From contig CABUIC010000035.1 in assembly GCA_902491515.1 (NCBI GenBank), positions 1 to 23,663 on the forward strand: a stretch of DNA of 23,663 nucleotides, written 5' to 3'. Within the stretch, counting starts at the first letter, position 1, and each line of letters begins with the position of its first letter. The position numbers and the translations under genes were made by a program. The DNA is from an uncultured Porphyromonadaceae bacterium (lineage in GTDB: Bacteria; Bacteroidota; Bacteroidia; Bacteroidales; Muribaculaceae). The notes below the pieces were generated by a model. It saw only the letters and a program-made list of their open reading frames with translations, was not told the origin of the DNA and ran no database searches. This document shows, piece after piece, positions 1 through 8,353 of the stretch.

Positions 1-1
1 C

Positions 2-82
2 TTATCCTCAGAACTGCTTGCTAATAAAGTGGTTATAAAAATCTTCCAGAATTACGAAAATAATATTGATTTACTACTTTAA
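2..82 (+). CDS. possible C-terminal tail of a gene entering from the left
   Basis: The second frame is open from the window edge and stops with TAA at 80-82, giving a 26-residue tail that ends NIDLLL. It is AT-rich, unlike the efflux genes that follow. The length is too short to identify a family, and an open stretch this short can occur by chance. A regulator gene often precedes Bacteroidota efflux operons, but nothing here shows that this is one. Confidence 0.25.
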   Translation, partial: LSSELLANKVVIKIFQNYENNIDLLL

Positions 83-106
83 CGCTATGGAACAGACAGA
101 AGTTGC

Positions 107-151
107 CGTTAATAACTGATTAGAATAGTGCTTCTTTTGCAATTATTAACG
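107..151. repeat. short inverted repeat upstream of efflux operon
   Basis: CGTTAATAA at 107-115 is matched exactly by its reverse complement TTATTAACG at 143-151, with 27 bases between. It lies about 65 bases upstream of the predicted efflux promoter. It could be an operator or a chance AT-rich repeat. Confidence 0.3.
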
Positions 152-199
152 ATGGATTCGACTTTTGGGAGAGTTTTCTGTCAAATAGGACAAGCGCTA

Positions 200-223
200 T
201 TCGGCCGAAAATGAGTAATTTTG
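200..223 (+). promoter_or_regulatory. predicted efflux operon promoter with palindromic operator candidate
   Basis: TAATTTTG at 216-223 matches the Bacteroidota -7 element TAnnTTTG. No clear TTTG is found at the -33 spacing. Instead a perfect 10-base palindrome, TTCGGCCGAA, occupies 200-209 just upstream of the -7 box, where a bound regulator would block or assist polymerase. The predicted start of transcription is near 230, leaving a leader of about 83 bases. The leader contains a small stem, CTTCG (247-251) with CGAAG (257-261). Confidence 0.5.
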
Positions 224-312
224 CAACGAATTACGTGCTTGTGTCTCTTCGTTGGCCGAAGGGAGCGGTACATTTTCTATGAATTAAAGCAATACACATA
301 TAGAATAAAACA

Positions 313-1503
313 ATGAAAAAGAAAGCAGTACGAATTTTGAGCGTGGCCTTCGCCGGCCTCGCCCTCTCCTCCGCCTTCACTGCCTGCTCCGGGAAAGACC
401 AGTCCGCCGCAATGGCCGGCGCCCAGAGCGCTCCGCAAATCGCAGTCCAGACCGTCAGCCCCGAGGACTCCGAGCTGGCGAAGACCTATCCCGCCACCAT
501 CAAGGGCAAGACCGACATCGCCATCCGCCCGCAGGTGACAGGCTTCATCACGAAAGTCCATGTCGACGAAGGCCAGCACGTGCGCAAGGGTCAGGTGCTC
601 TTCACCCTCGACCAGGTGCAGTTCCAGGCCGCCGTCTCCCAGGCCGAAGCCGCAGTCAACTCGGCCCGCACGGCCCTGAACACAGCGCAGATTACAGAAC
701 AGAACAAGAAGATGCTTCTCGAAAAGAACATCATCAGCGAATATGAGTGGCAGATGGCCGCCAACTCTCTGGCTCAGGCCAAGGCCCAGCTCGCACAGGC
801 CGAGGCCGGCCTCGTGACGGCCCGGAAGAACCTCGCCTACACCGTTGTCACCTCGCCGAGCGACGGCGTGGTCGGCACCATTCCCAACCGCGAGGGCTCG
901 CTCGCCTCGCCCTCTTCGGCCCAGCCTCTGACCACCGTCAGCGACAACTCCGAGGTATACGCCTACTTCTCCCTCACCGAGAAAGACCTCCTCGAACTCA
1001 ACGAGAAGGGCTCCATCGAGGTCGGCATCAAGGAGATGCCCGCCGTGGACCTCGTTCTGGCCGACGGTTCGGTTTATCCCGTGAAAGGTAAGGTGGCCAC
1101 GGTCTCCGGCGTAATCGAGAGCTCCACAGGCGCCGCTTCCGTGCGCGCTCTCTTCGACAACCCCGAAGGACGCCTCCGTTCCGGAAGCACCGGCACCATC
1201 TCCATCCCCGTAATCAATAAGAACGTTATCATCATTCCTCAGAAAGCCACTTTCGAGGTTCAGGACAAGCGTTTCGTCTATACTCTCAATGACTCGAACA
1301 AGACCGTCACCACCCCCGTTCAGGTTCAGAACGTGAGCGACGGCAAGAGCTTCGTGGTGCTTTCCGGCCTGAAGCCCGGCGACCGCGTCGTCACCGAAGG
1401 CGTGGGCACGAAGGTGCGCGAGGGCATGGCCATCCAGCCTGTCGACGCCACCACCGCCCAGCAGCAGGCCGCTCCCGCCCAAGAGCAGGGGGCTCAGAAA
1501 TAA
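313..1503 (+). CDS. RND efflux periplasmic adaptor lipoprotein (AcrA/MexA type)
   Basis: This 396-residue protein is the membrane-fusion subunit that links an RND pump to an outer-membrane channel. The signal peptide ends in a lipobox (FTAC, Cys25), so the mature protein should be lipid-anchored. Order of parts: first half of the lipoyl/barrel-sandwich domain at about 65-100 (IRPQVTGFI, VDEGQHVRKGQVLF), a coiled-coil hairpin rich in Ala, Gln and Lys at about 105-177, the second lipoyl half (TSPSDGVVGTI, about 180-190), then beta-barrel and membrane-proximal domains, with a Gln/Ala-rich tail. ATG at 313 gives a normal signal peptide. It is the first gene of the operon, 35 bases before the pump gene. 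Substrates cannot be told from sequence. A long open frame on the opposite strand is a codon-bias shadow. Confidence 0.95.
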   Translation: MKKKAVRILSVAFAGLALSSAFTACSGKDQSAAMAGAQSAPQIAVQTVSPEDSELAKTYPATIKGKTDIAIRPQVTGFITKVHVDEGQHVRKGQVLFTLDQVQFQAAVSQAEAAVNSARTALNTAQITEQNKKMLLEKNIISEYEWQMAANSLAQAKAQLAQAEAGLVTARKNLAYTVVTSPSDGVVGTIPNREGSLASPSSAQPLTTVSDNSEVYAYFSLTEKDLLELNEKGSIEVGIKEMPAVDLVLADGSVYPVKGKVATVSGVIESSTGAASVRALFDNPEGRLRSGSTGTISIPVINKNVIIIPQKATFEVQDKRFVYTLNDSNKTVTTPVQVQNVSDGKSFVVLSGLKPGDRVVTEGVGTKVREGMAIQPVDATTAQQQAAPAQEQGAQK

Positions 1504-1538
1504 ATCAGCATTCACAACATTTCCAATAAGCAAACAAA

Positions 1539-4500
1539 GTGAAACTCGATACCTTTATCAACCGCCCGGTGCTCTCGACGGTGATTTCCATCTTCATAGT
1601 GCTCCTGGGTCTAATCGGTATGACGTCGCTCCCCGTGACGCAGTATCCCGACATCGCGCCGCCTACCATCTCGGTGACGACGACCTACCAGGGCGCCAAC
1701 GCCCAGGCCGTGCTCAATTCCGTGATCGCCCCTCTCGAGGAGGCCATCAACGGCGCCGAGGGCATGACCTACATGAAGTCTACCGCCACAAATACCGGTT
1801 CGGCCACCATCAACGTCTACTTCGAGCAGGGCTTCGACCCCGACATGGCCGCCGTCGACGTGCAGAACCGTGTGGCCAAGGCCCAGAACCTCCTTCCCTC
1901 CGAGGTTACGCGTGTGGGCGTGCTGACGCAGAAACGCCAGACCTCGATGCTCGTGGGCATCGCCCTGGTCGACGAGAGCGACACCTACTCCGCCGAATTC
2001 CTTGACAACTACATGAAAATCAACATCGTCCCCGAGCTCCAGCGCGTGTCCGGCGTGGGCGATGTGATGAGCTTCGGCGCCGACTACTCCATGCGTATCT
2101 GGCTCAAGCCCGACGTGATGGCGCAGTACGGCCTTATGCCTTCCGACGTCTCCGCCGCCCTCTCCGAGCAGAACATCGAGGCAGCTCCCGGCGCCTTCGG
2201 CGAACAGGGCAACCAGTCCTTCCAGTACATCATGCGCTACAAGGGCCGCCTCTCCACCACCGAGGAGTTCGGCGACATCGTGATTCGCGCGCTTCCCACG
2301 GGCGAGGTGCTCTATCTCAAGGACGTGGCCGACATCGAGCTCGGCCGTGTGACCTACGGCTTCGCCAACCGCTCCAACGGCCATCCCTCGACCATGGCCA
2401 TCGTCTTCCAGACCGCAGGCTCCAACGCCACGCAGATCATCGAGGACTGCCTCCAGGTTGTCGACAACATGAAGGCGCAGCTGCCCAAGGGCCTCGTCCT
2501 CGAGGTGCCCATGAACAACAACGACTTCCTCTACGCCTCGATCAACAACGTGATCCACACGCTCATCGAGGCATTCATCCTCGTGTTCTTCGTGGTGTAC
2601 GTGTTCCTTCAGGACTTCCGTTCCACGCTCATTCCCGCTATCGCCATCCCTGTGGCCCTTATCGGCACCTTCTTCGTGCTGAACCTCATCGGCTTCTCCA
2701 TCAACCTCATCACGCTCTCCGCCCTCGTGCTTGCAATCGCGATTGTGGTGGACGATGCCATCGTGGTGGTCGAGGCCGTCCATGCCAAGCTCGACGCGGG
2801 CTACACCTCGGCGCGCCGCGCCTCCATCGACGCCATGAACGAAATCGCCTCGGCCCTCGTGTCGATTACGCTCGTGATGATGCTCGTGTTCATCCCCGTG
2901 TCCTTCATGCCCGGCACCGCCGGTGTGTTCTACCGCCAGTTCGGTCTCACCATGGCCATAGCCATCGGCTTCTCGGCGGTGAACGCCCTGACGCTCTCGC
3001 CCGCGCTCTGCGCCCTCTTCCTGAAGCCTCACAAGGATGACAAGCGCACCGTCGGAGAGCGCGTCAAGGACGCCTACAAGGCCGCCAATGAAGTGGCGAA
3101 AGAACGCTACAGCGGCGGCTTCGGCATCAACGTCCCCCCCGTGCTGACCCTCGTGGGCCTCGTGGCCACAATCACCTTCCTCGTGCTCGGCTGGTACGGC
3201 TTCCACAATGTGGTGCTCAGCATCATCGCCTGGGCCGTGGCCATCTTCACGGTGCTCGCCATCTTCGGCAAGCGCTTCCACGCCGCCTTCGAGAAAGGCT
3301 ACGCCGGCCTCCTCGACGTCTACCGCAAGGGCGCCGAGTTCGTCAGCCGCCACAAGATCACGGCCTTCACCTCCGTGGTGGCCGCCATCGCCTTCCTCGG
3401 CTGGATTATGTACGTGACCCCGACGGCCCTCGTGCCCAACGAGGACACTGGCACGGTCTTCGTCATGGTCGACCTTCCCCCGGGCTCCTCGCAGGAGCGC
3501 ACCACCGAAGTCATCGCCCAGATTGACGAAATCATCTCCCGCATCCCTGCCGTGCAGATTCGCGAGAGCATCAACGGCTACAGCTTTATCGCCGGCCAGG
3601 GCGCCACTTACGGCACCTTCATCCTCAAGCTCAAAGACTGGTCGGAGCGCACATCGGCCGAATCCTCCGACGCCGTCATCGGACAGCTGTATGCCATGAC
3701 CGCGCAGGAAGTTAAGGACGCCCGCGTGATGATTTTCGCGCCGCCCATGATTTCCGGCTACTCCGTCACCAACGGCTTCGAGCTCGTGATGCAGGACAAG
3801 ACCGGCGGCGACATCAACCAGTTCTACGGCATCGTGCAGAACTTCCTCGGCCAGCTCAACGCCCAGCCCGAAATTCAGATGGCCTACACGACCTTCAACC
3901 CCGCCTTCCCGCAGTACCGCGTTGACATCGACGCCGCCAAGGCCAAGCAGGCCGGCCTCAGCCCCGCGGTACTCCTCCAGACCCTCCAGGGCTACTACGG
4001 CGGTATGTATGTGTCGAACTTCAACCGTTTCGGCAAGATTTACCGCGTGATGATGCAGGCCGCGCCCGACGCCCGCGTGAGTCCCGAGACCCTCAGCTCC
4101 ATCAAGGTGCGCAACGGCAAAGAGATGGCCTCCATCTCCAATTTCCTCACGCTCAAGCGCGTCTACGGCCCTGACCTTCTCGACCGCTTCAACATGTTCA
4201 CGAGTATCTCCGTCTCCGGCCAGCCGGCTCCCGGCTACTCGTCGGGCGAGGCCCTCGAGGCCATCCGCCGTGTGGCCGACCAGACCCTCCCGCAGGGCTA
4301 CGGCTACGACTACGCCGGCATGACCCGCGAGGAAGCCGGAACGAGCGGCAACGCCACGACCACAATCTTCGGCCTCTGCCTCCTCTTCGTGTTCCTCATC
4401 CTTTCGGCCCAGTACGAGAGCTACATCCTCCCCCTTGCCGTAATCCTGTCGATTCCCTTCGGCCTCGCCGGTGCCTTCATCTTCGCGCAGATGTTCGGTA

Positions 4501-4916
4501 TCTCCAACAACATCTACCTGCAGATCGCGCTCATCATGCTTATCGGTCTTCTCGCCAAGAACGCCATCCTTATCGTGGAGTTCGCCCTCGAGCGCCGCAT
4601 GACGGGCATGAGCATCTTCAAGGCCGCCATAGCGGGCGCCACGGCCCGTCTGCGTCCTATCCTGATGACCTCGCTCGCCATGGTTATCGGCCTTCTCCCG
4701 ATGATGTTCTCCTCGGGCGTCGGAGCCAACGGCAACCAGGCCCTCGGTGCCGGCTCGGTAGGCGGCATGCTTATCGGCATGATTTGCCAGATTTTCGTCG
4801 TTCCGGCCCTGTTCGTCACCTTCCAGACCATTCAGGAGAAGTTCAAGCCCATCAAGTGGCAGAACGAGGAGAAGGACGGAAACATCGCCAAGGAAATCGA
4901 ACAGTATGTACGGTAA
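1539..4916 (+). CDS. RND efflux pump, HAE-1 family (AcrB/MexB type)
   Basis: This inner-membrane proton-driven exporter has 1125 residues, longer than AcrB (1049). The start is GTG at 1539, giving the family-typical opening MKLDTFINRPVLSTVISIF. Proton-relay residues are present: Asp405-Asp406 in VVDDAIVV, equivalent to AcrB D407/D408, and Lys1007 in LLAKNAILIVEF, equivalent to K940. Two repeats of a membrane block plus porter and docking domains are visible. Between the first membrane block and TM7, about residues 510-585, there is an insert holding two extra hydrophobic stretches (about 533-577), which accounts for the added length. The gene lies between the adaptor and channel genes, so the three form one tripartite system exporting drugs, bile salts or similar compounds. 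The exact substrates are unknown. Confidence 0.96.
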   Translation: MKLDTFINRPVLSTVISIFIVLLGLIGMTSLPVTQYPDIAPPTISVTTTYQGANAQAVLNSVIAPLEEAINGAEGMTYMKSTATNTGSATINVYFEQGFDPDMAAVDVQNRVAKAQNLLPSEVTRVGVLTQKRQTSMLVGIALVDESDTYSAEFLDNYMKINIVPELQRVSGVGDVMSFGADYSMRIWLKPDVMAQYGLMPSDVSAALSEQNIEAAPGAFGEQGNQSFQYIMRYKGRLSTTEEFGDIVIRALPTGEVLYLKDVADIELGRVTYGFANRSNGHPSTMAIVFQTAGSNATQIIEDCLQVVDNMKAQLPKGLVLEVPMNNNDFLYASINNVIHTLIEAFILVFFVVYVFLQDFRSTLIPAIAIPVALIGTFFVLNLIGFSINLITLSALVLAIAIVVDDAIVVVEAVHAKLDAGYTSARRASIDAMNEIASALVSITLVMMLVFIPVSFMPGTAGVFYRQFGLTMAIAIGFSAVNALTLSPALCALFLKPHKDDKRTVGERVKDAYKAANEVAKERYSGGFGINVPPVLTLVGLVATITFLVLGWYGFHNVVLSIIAWAVAIFTVLAIFGKRFHAAFEKGYAGLLDVYRKGAEFVSRHKITAFTSVVAAIAFLGWIMYVTPTALVPNEDTGTVFVMVDLPPGSSQERTTEVIAQIDEIISRIPAVQIRESINGYSFIAGQGATYGTFILKLKDWSERTSAESSDAVIGQLYAMTAQEVKDARVMIFAPPMISGYSVTNGFELVMQDKTGGDINQFYGIVQNFLGQLNAQPEIQMAYTTFNPAFPQYRVDIDAAKAKQAGLSPAVLLQTLQGYYGGMYVSNFNRFGKIYRVMMQAAPDARVSPETLSSIKVRNGKEMASISNFLTLKRVYGPDLLDRFNMFTSISVSGQPAPGYSSGEALEAIRRVADQTLPQGYGYDYAGMTREEAGTSGNATTTIFGLCLLFVFLILSAQYESYILPLAVILSIPFGLAGAFIFAQMFGISNNIYLQIALIMLIGLLAKNAILIVEFALERRMTGMSIFKAAIAGATARLRPILMTSLAMVIGLLPMMFSSGVGANGNQALGAGSVGGMLIGMICQIFVVPALFVTFQTIQEKFKPIKWQNEEKDGNIAKEIEQYVR

Positions 4917-4938
4917 CCCCTTTTTCCCGACAAGAATT

Positions 4939-6327
4939 ATGAACAAGATAGCCAAGACACTGCTCGTCGGCGCGGCCGCCTTCTCGATGACCGCCCTCGG
5001 CAGCTGCCACATATACCAGAAATACGAGACTCCCACCTCCACGGAGCTCACCCGGGCCTATGCAGAGGCCAAGGAGACGCCCTCCGACTCGACCGCGCTC
5101 GGCAACCTGCCCTGGCAGAAGGTGTTCACGGATCCTCTGCTTCAGGACCTCATCTCCCGCGCGCTGGCCAACAACACCAATCTGCGCAACGCCCAGCTCA
5201 ACATCGAGGCCGCCCGCGCGGGCCTCAAGGGCGCGCGCCTGGCCTACCTTCCCTCGATAGCCCTCGCGCCCAACGGTGCCGGCGCCTCCTACCGCGGAAG
5301 CGACATCGCCTGGAGCTACTCCATCCCCGCTCAGGCAAGCTGGGAAATCGACATCTTCGGCAAGCTCCTCAACAGTAAGCGCTCGGCGCAGGCCAAGGTG
5401 TACCAGAGCGAGGCCTACGCCCAGGCCGTCCGCTCGCAGATCATCGGCGGCGTAGCCTCCACCTACTACGCCATCGCCGCCGTCAAGGACCAGCTCGCCC
5501 TCTCGCGCAACACCGCGGTGCTCTGGAAGGAAAGCGTCGAGACCATGCGCAACCTCAAGCTCGCCGGCCGCGTCACCGAGGCCGCCGTCGTGCAGTCAGC
5601 GGCGCAGTACTACAACATCCTCGCCTCCATCACCGACCTTGAGGTGAGCCTCGACCAGCTCAACAACTCCATGAGCCTCCTGCTCAACACCCTTCCGCAG
5701 GAATGGCAGGTGGCCTCGAAGGTCGAACTCGCGCTCCCGACCTCCTACGAGCAGGGCGTGCCGATGCAGGCCCTGAGCTCCCGTCCCGACGTCCGCGCCG
5801 CCGAGCAGAGCCTCGCCGTGGCCTACTACGCCACCAACTCCGCCCGCGCCGCCTTCTATCCCGGACTCACAATCTCCGTGAACGGCGGCTTCACCAACCT
5901 TCTCGGCTCGATGGTCAAGAATCCCGGCGGATGGTTCTATCAGCTCGCCGGCTCGCTCGTGGCTCCGCTCTTCGCCCGCGGCCAGAACATCGCGCGCCTT
6001 GAGGCCGCCAAGGCCCAGCAGCAGCAGGCCATGAACACCTTCGAGTACACCCTCATGTCCGCTTCGGCCGAGGTCAGCGACGCCCTGACGGTCTACACCA
6101 AGAGCCTTGAGAAGTCCGAGGCTCTGCGCCTCCAGGTGGAGAACCTCGAGAAGAGCGTGGAATACACCAACGACCTCCTTCTCTACTCCACGGGCCAGAC
6201 AACCTATCTCGAAGTGCTCACCGCCCAGCAGAGTCTCCTCGGTTCGCAGATTTCGCAGATCAGCAACGACCTCGCCCGCGCCCGCGCTGTAATTTCGCTC
6301 TACCAGAGCCTCGGCGGCGGCCGCTGA
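4939..6327 (+). CDS. outer-membrane efflux lipoprotein (TolC/OprM/NodT family)
   Basis: This 462-residue outer-membrane channel completes the tripartite pump. I start it at ATG 4939 (MNKIAKTLLVGAAAF) because this gives a clean lipoprotein signal with lipobox LGSC and Cys23. An upstream in-frame ATG at 4906 would overlap the pump stop and bury the signal behind 11 residues. Two OEP repeats are visible: a first half with the ATNTNLRNAQLNIEAARAG-like helical region near residues 75-95, and a second near 275-310 (SSRPDVRAAEQSLAVAYY, ARAAFYPGLTIS), a strong family signature. The C-terminal helix YLEVLTAQQSLLGSQ is also typical. It lies 22 bases after the pump gene, followed by a strong terminator. 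Confidence 0.95.
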   Translation: MNKIAKTLLVGAAAFSMTALGSCHIYQKYETPTSTELTRAYAEAKETPSDSTALGNLPWQKVFTDPLLQDLISRALANNTNLRNAQLNIEAARAGLKGARLAYLPSIALAPNGAGASYRGSDIAWSYSIPAQASWEIDIFGKLLNSKRSAQAKVYQSEAYAQAVRSQIIGGVASTYYAIAAVKDQLALSRNTAVLWKESVETMRNLKLAGRVTEAAVVQSAAQYYNILASITDLEVSLDQLNNSMSLLLNTLPQEWQVASKVELALPTSYEQGVPMQALSSRPDVRAAEQSLAVAYYATNSARAAFYPGLTISVNGGFTNLLGSMVKNPGGWFYQLAGSLVAPLFARGQNIARLEAAKAQQQQAMNTFEYTLMSASAEVSDALTVYTKSLEKSEALRLQVENLEKSVEYTNDLLLYSTGQTTYLEVLTAQQSLLGSQISQISNDLARARAVISLYQSLGGGR

Positions 6328-6351
6328 GCCGAAACTTAAACCCATACCTCC

Positions 6352-6402
6352 ACGCTCCGGACCCCGGCCCTGCGCCGCCGTCCGGAGCGTCTTTTTCGTT
6401 TT
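6352..6402 (+). terminator. rho-independent terminator of the efflux operon
   Basis: ACGCTCCGGA (6352-6361) pairs perfectly with TCCGGAGCGT (6381-6390), followed by CTTTTTCGTTTT. A ten-pair GC-rich stem and T-rich tail 25 bases after the channel gene make this a confident intrinsic terminator. Confidence 0.9.
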
Positions 6403-6418
6403 GTGACGAAAAAAAACG

Positions 6419-6426
6419 TATATTTG
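6419..6426 (+). promoter_or_regulatory. predicted -7 element for the TPR regulator gene
   Basis: TATATTTG matches TAnnTTTG. A weak -33 candidate, TTCG at 6395-6398, is 20 bases upstream and overlaps the terminator tail. Transcription would start near 6433, 22 bases before the ATG at 6455. Confidence 0.5.
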
Positions 6427-6454
6427 CCGTCGGAAACATACCGCACGCAGGGAT

Positions 6455-7045
6455 ATGAAGTACACAGACCTTCGCAATTTACTGATTGTCAGCGTTGCCA
6501 TCCTCTTGGGGATGGCCCTCGCGGCGTGTGGCGGCGGAAAATATCACGGCGAGCTCCTGCGGGCCGAGTCCATCCTCGACAGCCTCCCCGACTCTGCAAG
6601 AGAAATTTTAAAAAACATCCCCCGCAACACCATCGACACCCGCGAAGACCTCGCCCTCCGCGACCTCCTTCAGGCCGAGGTCGACTATAAGCTCTATCAA
6701 GACGATGCTAACGATTCACTAATCAGTTTAGCTATATCAGAATTTCAAAGGAATAATGATCGGAATCGCCTTATGCGTGCATTATTTCAAAGAGTTCAAA
6801 AGAAATATTATAGAGCGGATTACAAAAGCGCAATGATGGACGCTCTTACTGCGCTTGACATAGCGGAGGAAAGTCGAGATACTTTTTATTTGGCTAAAAT
6901 AAACGACCAGATAGCAGACATTTACAACTATAATTACAATTTTATTGAAGCTTGCAAACACGAGCGAAAAGCCGTATTATATATTAGTCGGGAAAAAAAG
7001 GACATCTCTATTCATGTTGGTGGATATAGCCCGCAACCTATGTAA
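6455..7045 (+). pseudogene. TPR membrane regulator, N-terminal part (frameshifted)
   Basis: This is the first half of a Bacteroidota TPR regulator. It has a lipoprotein-like signal (LAAC, Cys25) and then helical TPR-like repeats from about residue 30 (ELLRAESILDSLPDSAREIL). The reading frame is lost at the run of seven A at 6993-6999. After it this frame gives only a short unrelated tail ending YSPQPM. Dropping one A joins REKK/RTSLFMLVDIARN smoothly to the downstream frame, giving a full protein of about 570 residues, normal for the family. The first ~240 bases are GC-rich like the neighbours. From about 6695 the gene turns sharply AT-rich. The break may be a true mutation, reversible slippage or a homopolymer sequencing error. 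Confidence 0.75.
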
Positions 7046-8168
7046 TATTAGCCAAATTGAAGAGTCTCTTGCTTTAACCGACAGCGTACTTTCGCAAGCT
7101 GATTCTGGAGATTTTAAACTGACCGCATATGCATATGAATGCAGAATACGTCCATTCTTGAGACTCGAAAATTTAGGAAAAGCAATAGAGTCAGTCGACT
7201 CTTCATTGAAATACAATAAATCAGGGGCGCTACAGAATAAGACAATCCCAGTTTTATTGGCTATCAAGAGTGGAAACCTGTTAGAGGCTAAAACAGCAAT
7301 AGATAAGGCAATAAATGACACTTTATCGGATTTATCTATAGAGGATTTCAATTATATAAATTATATGTATAATATGGCTTCGGGAGATACTGTTGCGGCC
7401 CTCAAATTTTTTGAAAAGATGTCCAATATACAAAACGATTCATTATTAAAATTATGCAATGACAATATCGGATTGATTGAAAACGATTACAATAAAAGCA
7501 AATTTTTGAAAGAGAGCAGTGAGGCTGAGAGGTTCAGAATGCTATTGATTTTTGTCCTTATCGGAGTAGTCATCATATTAGCAACTGTTTATATTTGCTA
7601 CAGACATAAAAAACATAAAGTGTTTTTGATTTCGAAGCAACAAGAAGAATATATAAGACAGCTTGTAGGGTCTATTCGGGCACAACAGATGTCACTTAAA
7701 GAGCTTGAACAAAGAGTTGACGAAAAAAGCAAACAAAGTGACAAAGCATTGCTTGGTATTCAAGAGCTGTTTGCGGAAAGATTTGAGATTGTAAATCTGA
7801 TGTGTCAGGATTACTATGAAAAGAAAGATGCCTCTAATTTAGTAAAAGCTTCTCTTATTAAAGACATAGAAAAGACACTTCAAAAAATCGGGAGCAAGGA
7901 TAGTCTAAGTAAAATTGAACAGGTCCTTGACAGCTACTTTGATGGAATTGCGTCTAAACTTTATGACACATTACCCGATTTAAGGCCTCAGGACAGAGCT
8001 CTATTATTGCTTACACTGGCAAATTTATCAGCCAAAACTATTTGCATTGTTTGTCAGTTAAAGGACAACATATATTATTACAATAGAAGAAGAAAGTTAA
8101 AGGAGAAAATACTTTCGTCATCAAGCCAGTATAAAGACGAGGTACTGAGAATGTTGGCAACGCGCTGA
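7014..8168 (+). pseudogene. TPR membrane regulator, C-terminal part with HTH-like end
   Basis: This continues the protein begun at 6455 in a frame shifted by one base. Homologous sequence resumes at about 6999, and the first ATG in this frame is 7014. It carries more TPR-type helices (IEESLALTDSVLSQAD), one transmembrane segment (MLLIFVLIGVVIILATVYIC, about 7540-7600), a basic cytoplasmic flank, a coiled coil (about 7620-7740), and a C-terminal domain whose helix LRPQDRALLLLTLANLSAKTI and following NIYYYNRRRKLKEKI resemble the LuxR-like HTH end of Bacteroidota TPR regulators. The family model is a periplasmic sensor region with a cytoplasmic output domain. The next gene is a DUF3244-like secreted protein, a recurrent partner by my recollection. 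The whole stretch is AT-rich compared with flanking genes. Confidence 0.72.
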
Positions 8169-8217
8169 TTATCCGCGTATTTCACATATCTTGTTGATAA
8201 ACAGTTGTTTTGTCTGG

Positions 8218-8240
8218 GGTTAAAATTCATGTTTTTAACC
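8218..8240 (+). terminator. weak hairpin after the TPR regulator gene
   Basis: GGTTAAAA (8218-8225) pairs with TTTTAACC (8233-8240) across a seven-base loop. The stem is AT-rich and no T run follows, so termination here would be weak at best. Confidence 0.3.
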
Positions 8241-8320
8241 TGCTGTTATTCAATGAACTACACCGTGCAAAGATTAACTTTTATCATACGGGTTATTGAT
8301 ATTGGGTCAATAATAATCAC

Positions 8321-8328
8321 TAATTTTG
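8321..8328 (+). promoter_or_regulatory. predicted -7 element for the DUF3244-like gene
   Basis: TAATTTTG matches TAnnTTTG, and the predicted transcript start near 8335 leaves a 19-base leader before ATG 8354. No convincing -33 TTTG was found at standard spacing. The gap between the regulator and this gene (8169-8353) contains nothing else except the weak hairpin. Confidence 0.5.
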
Positions 8329-8353
8329 CATCAGAATCAATAAAGATTTTGAT

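Noticed and set aside
1611..5051. Very long open frame on the - strand opposite the RND pump gene (and a similar one at 277-1533)
   Set aside because: Its sequence is a His/Asp/Glu/Gly-rich composition typical of the antisense of GC-rich codons, with no domains, and it lies exactly opposite well-supported genes.
6990..7001. Programmed -1 ribosomal frameshift at A-AAA-AAG
   Set aside because: A -1 slip leads to a different frame from the one carrying the rest of the protein. A shift of +1 (or loss of one A) is needed.
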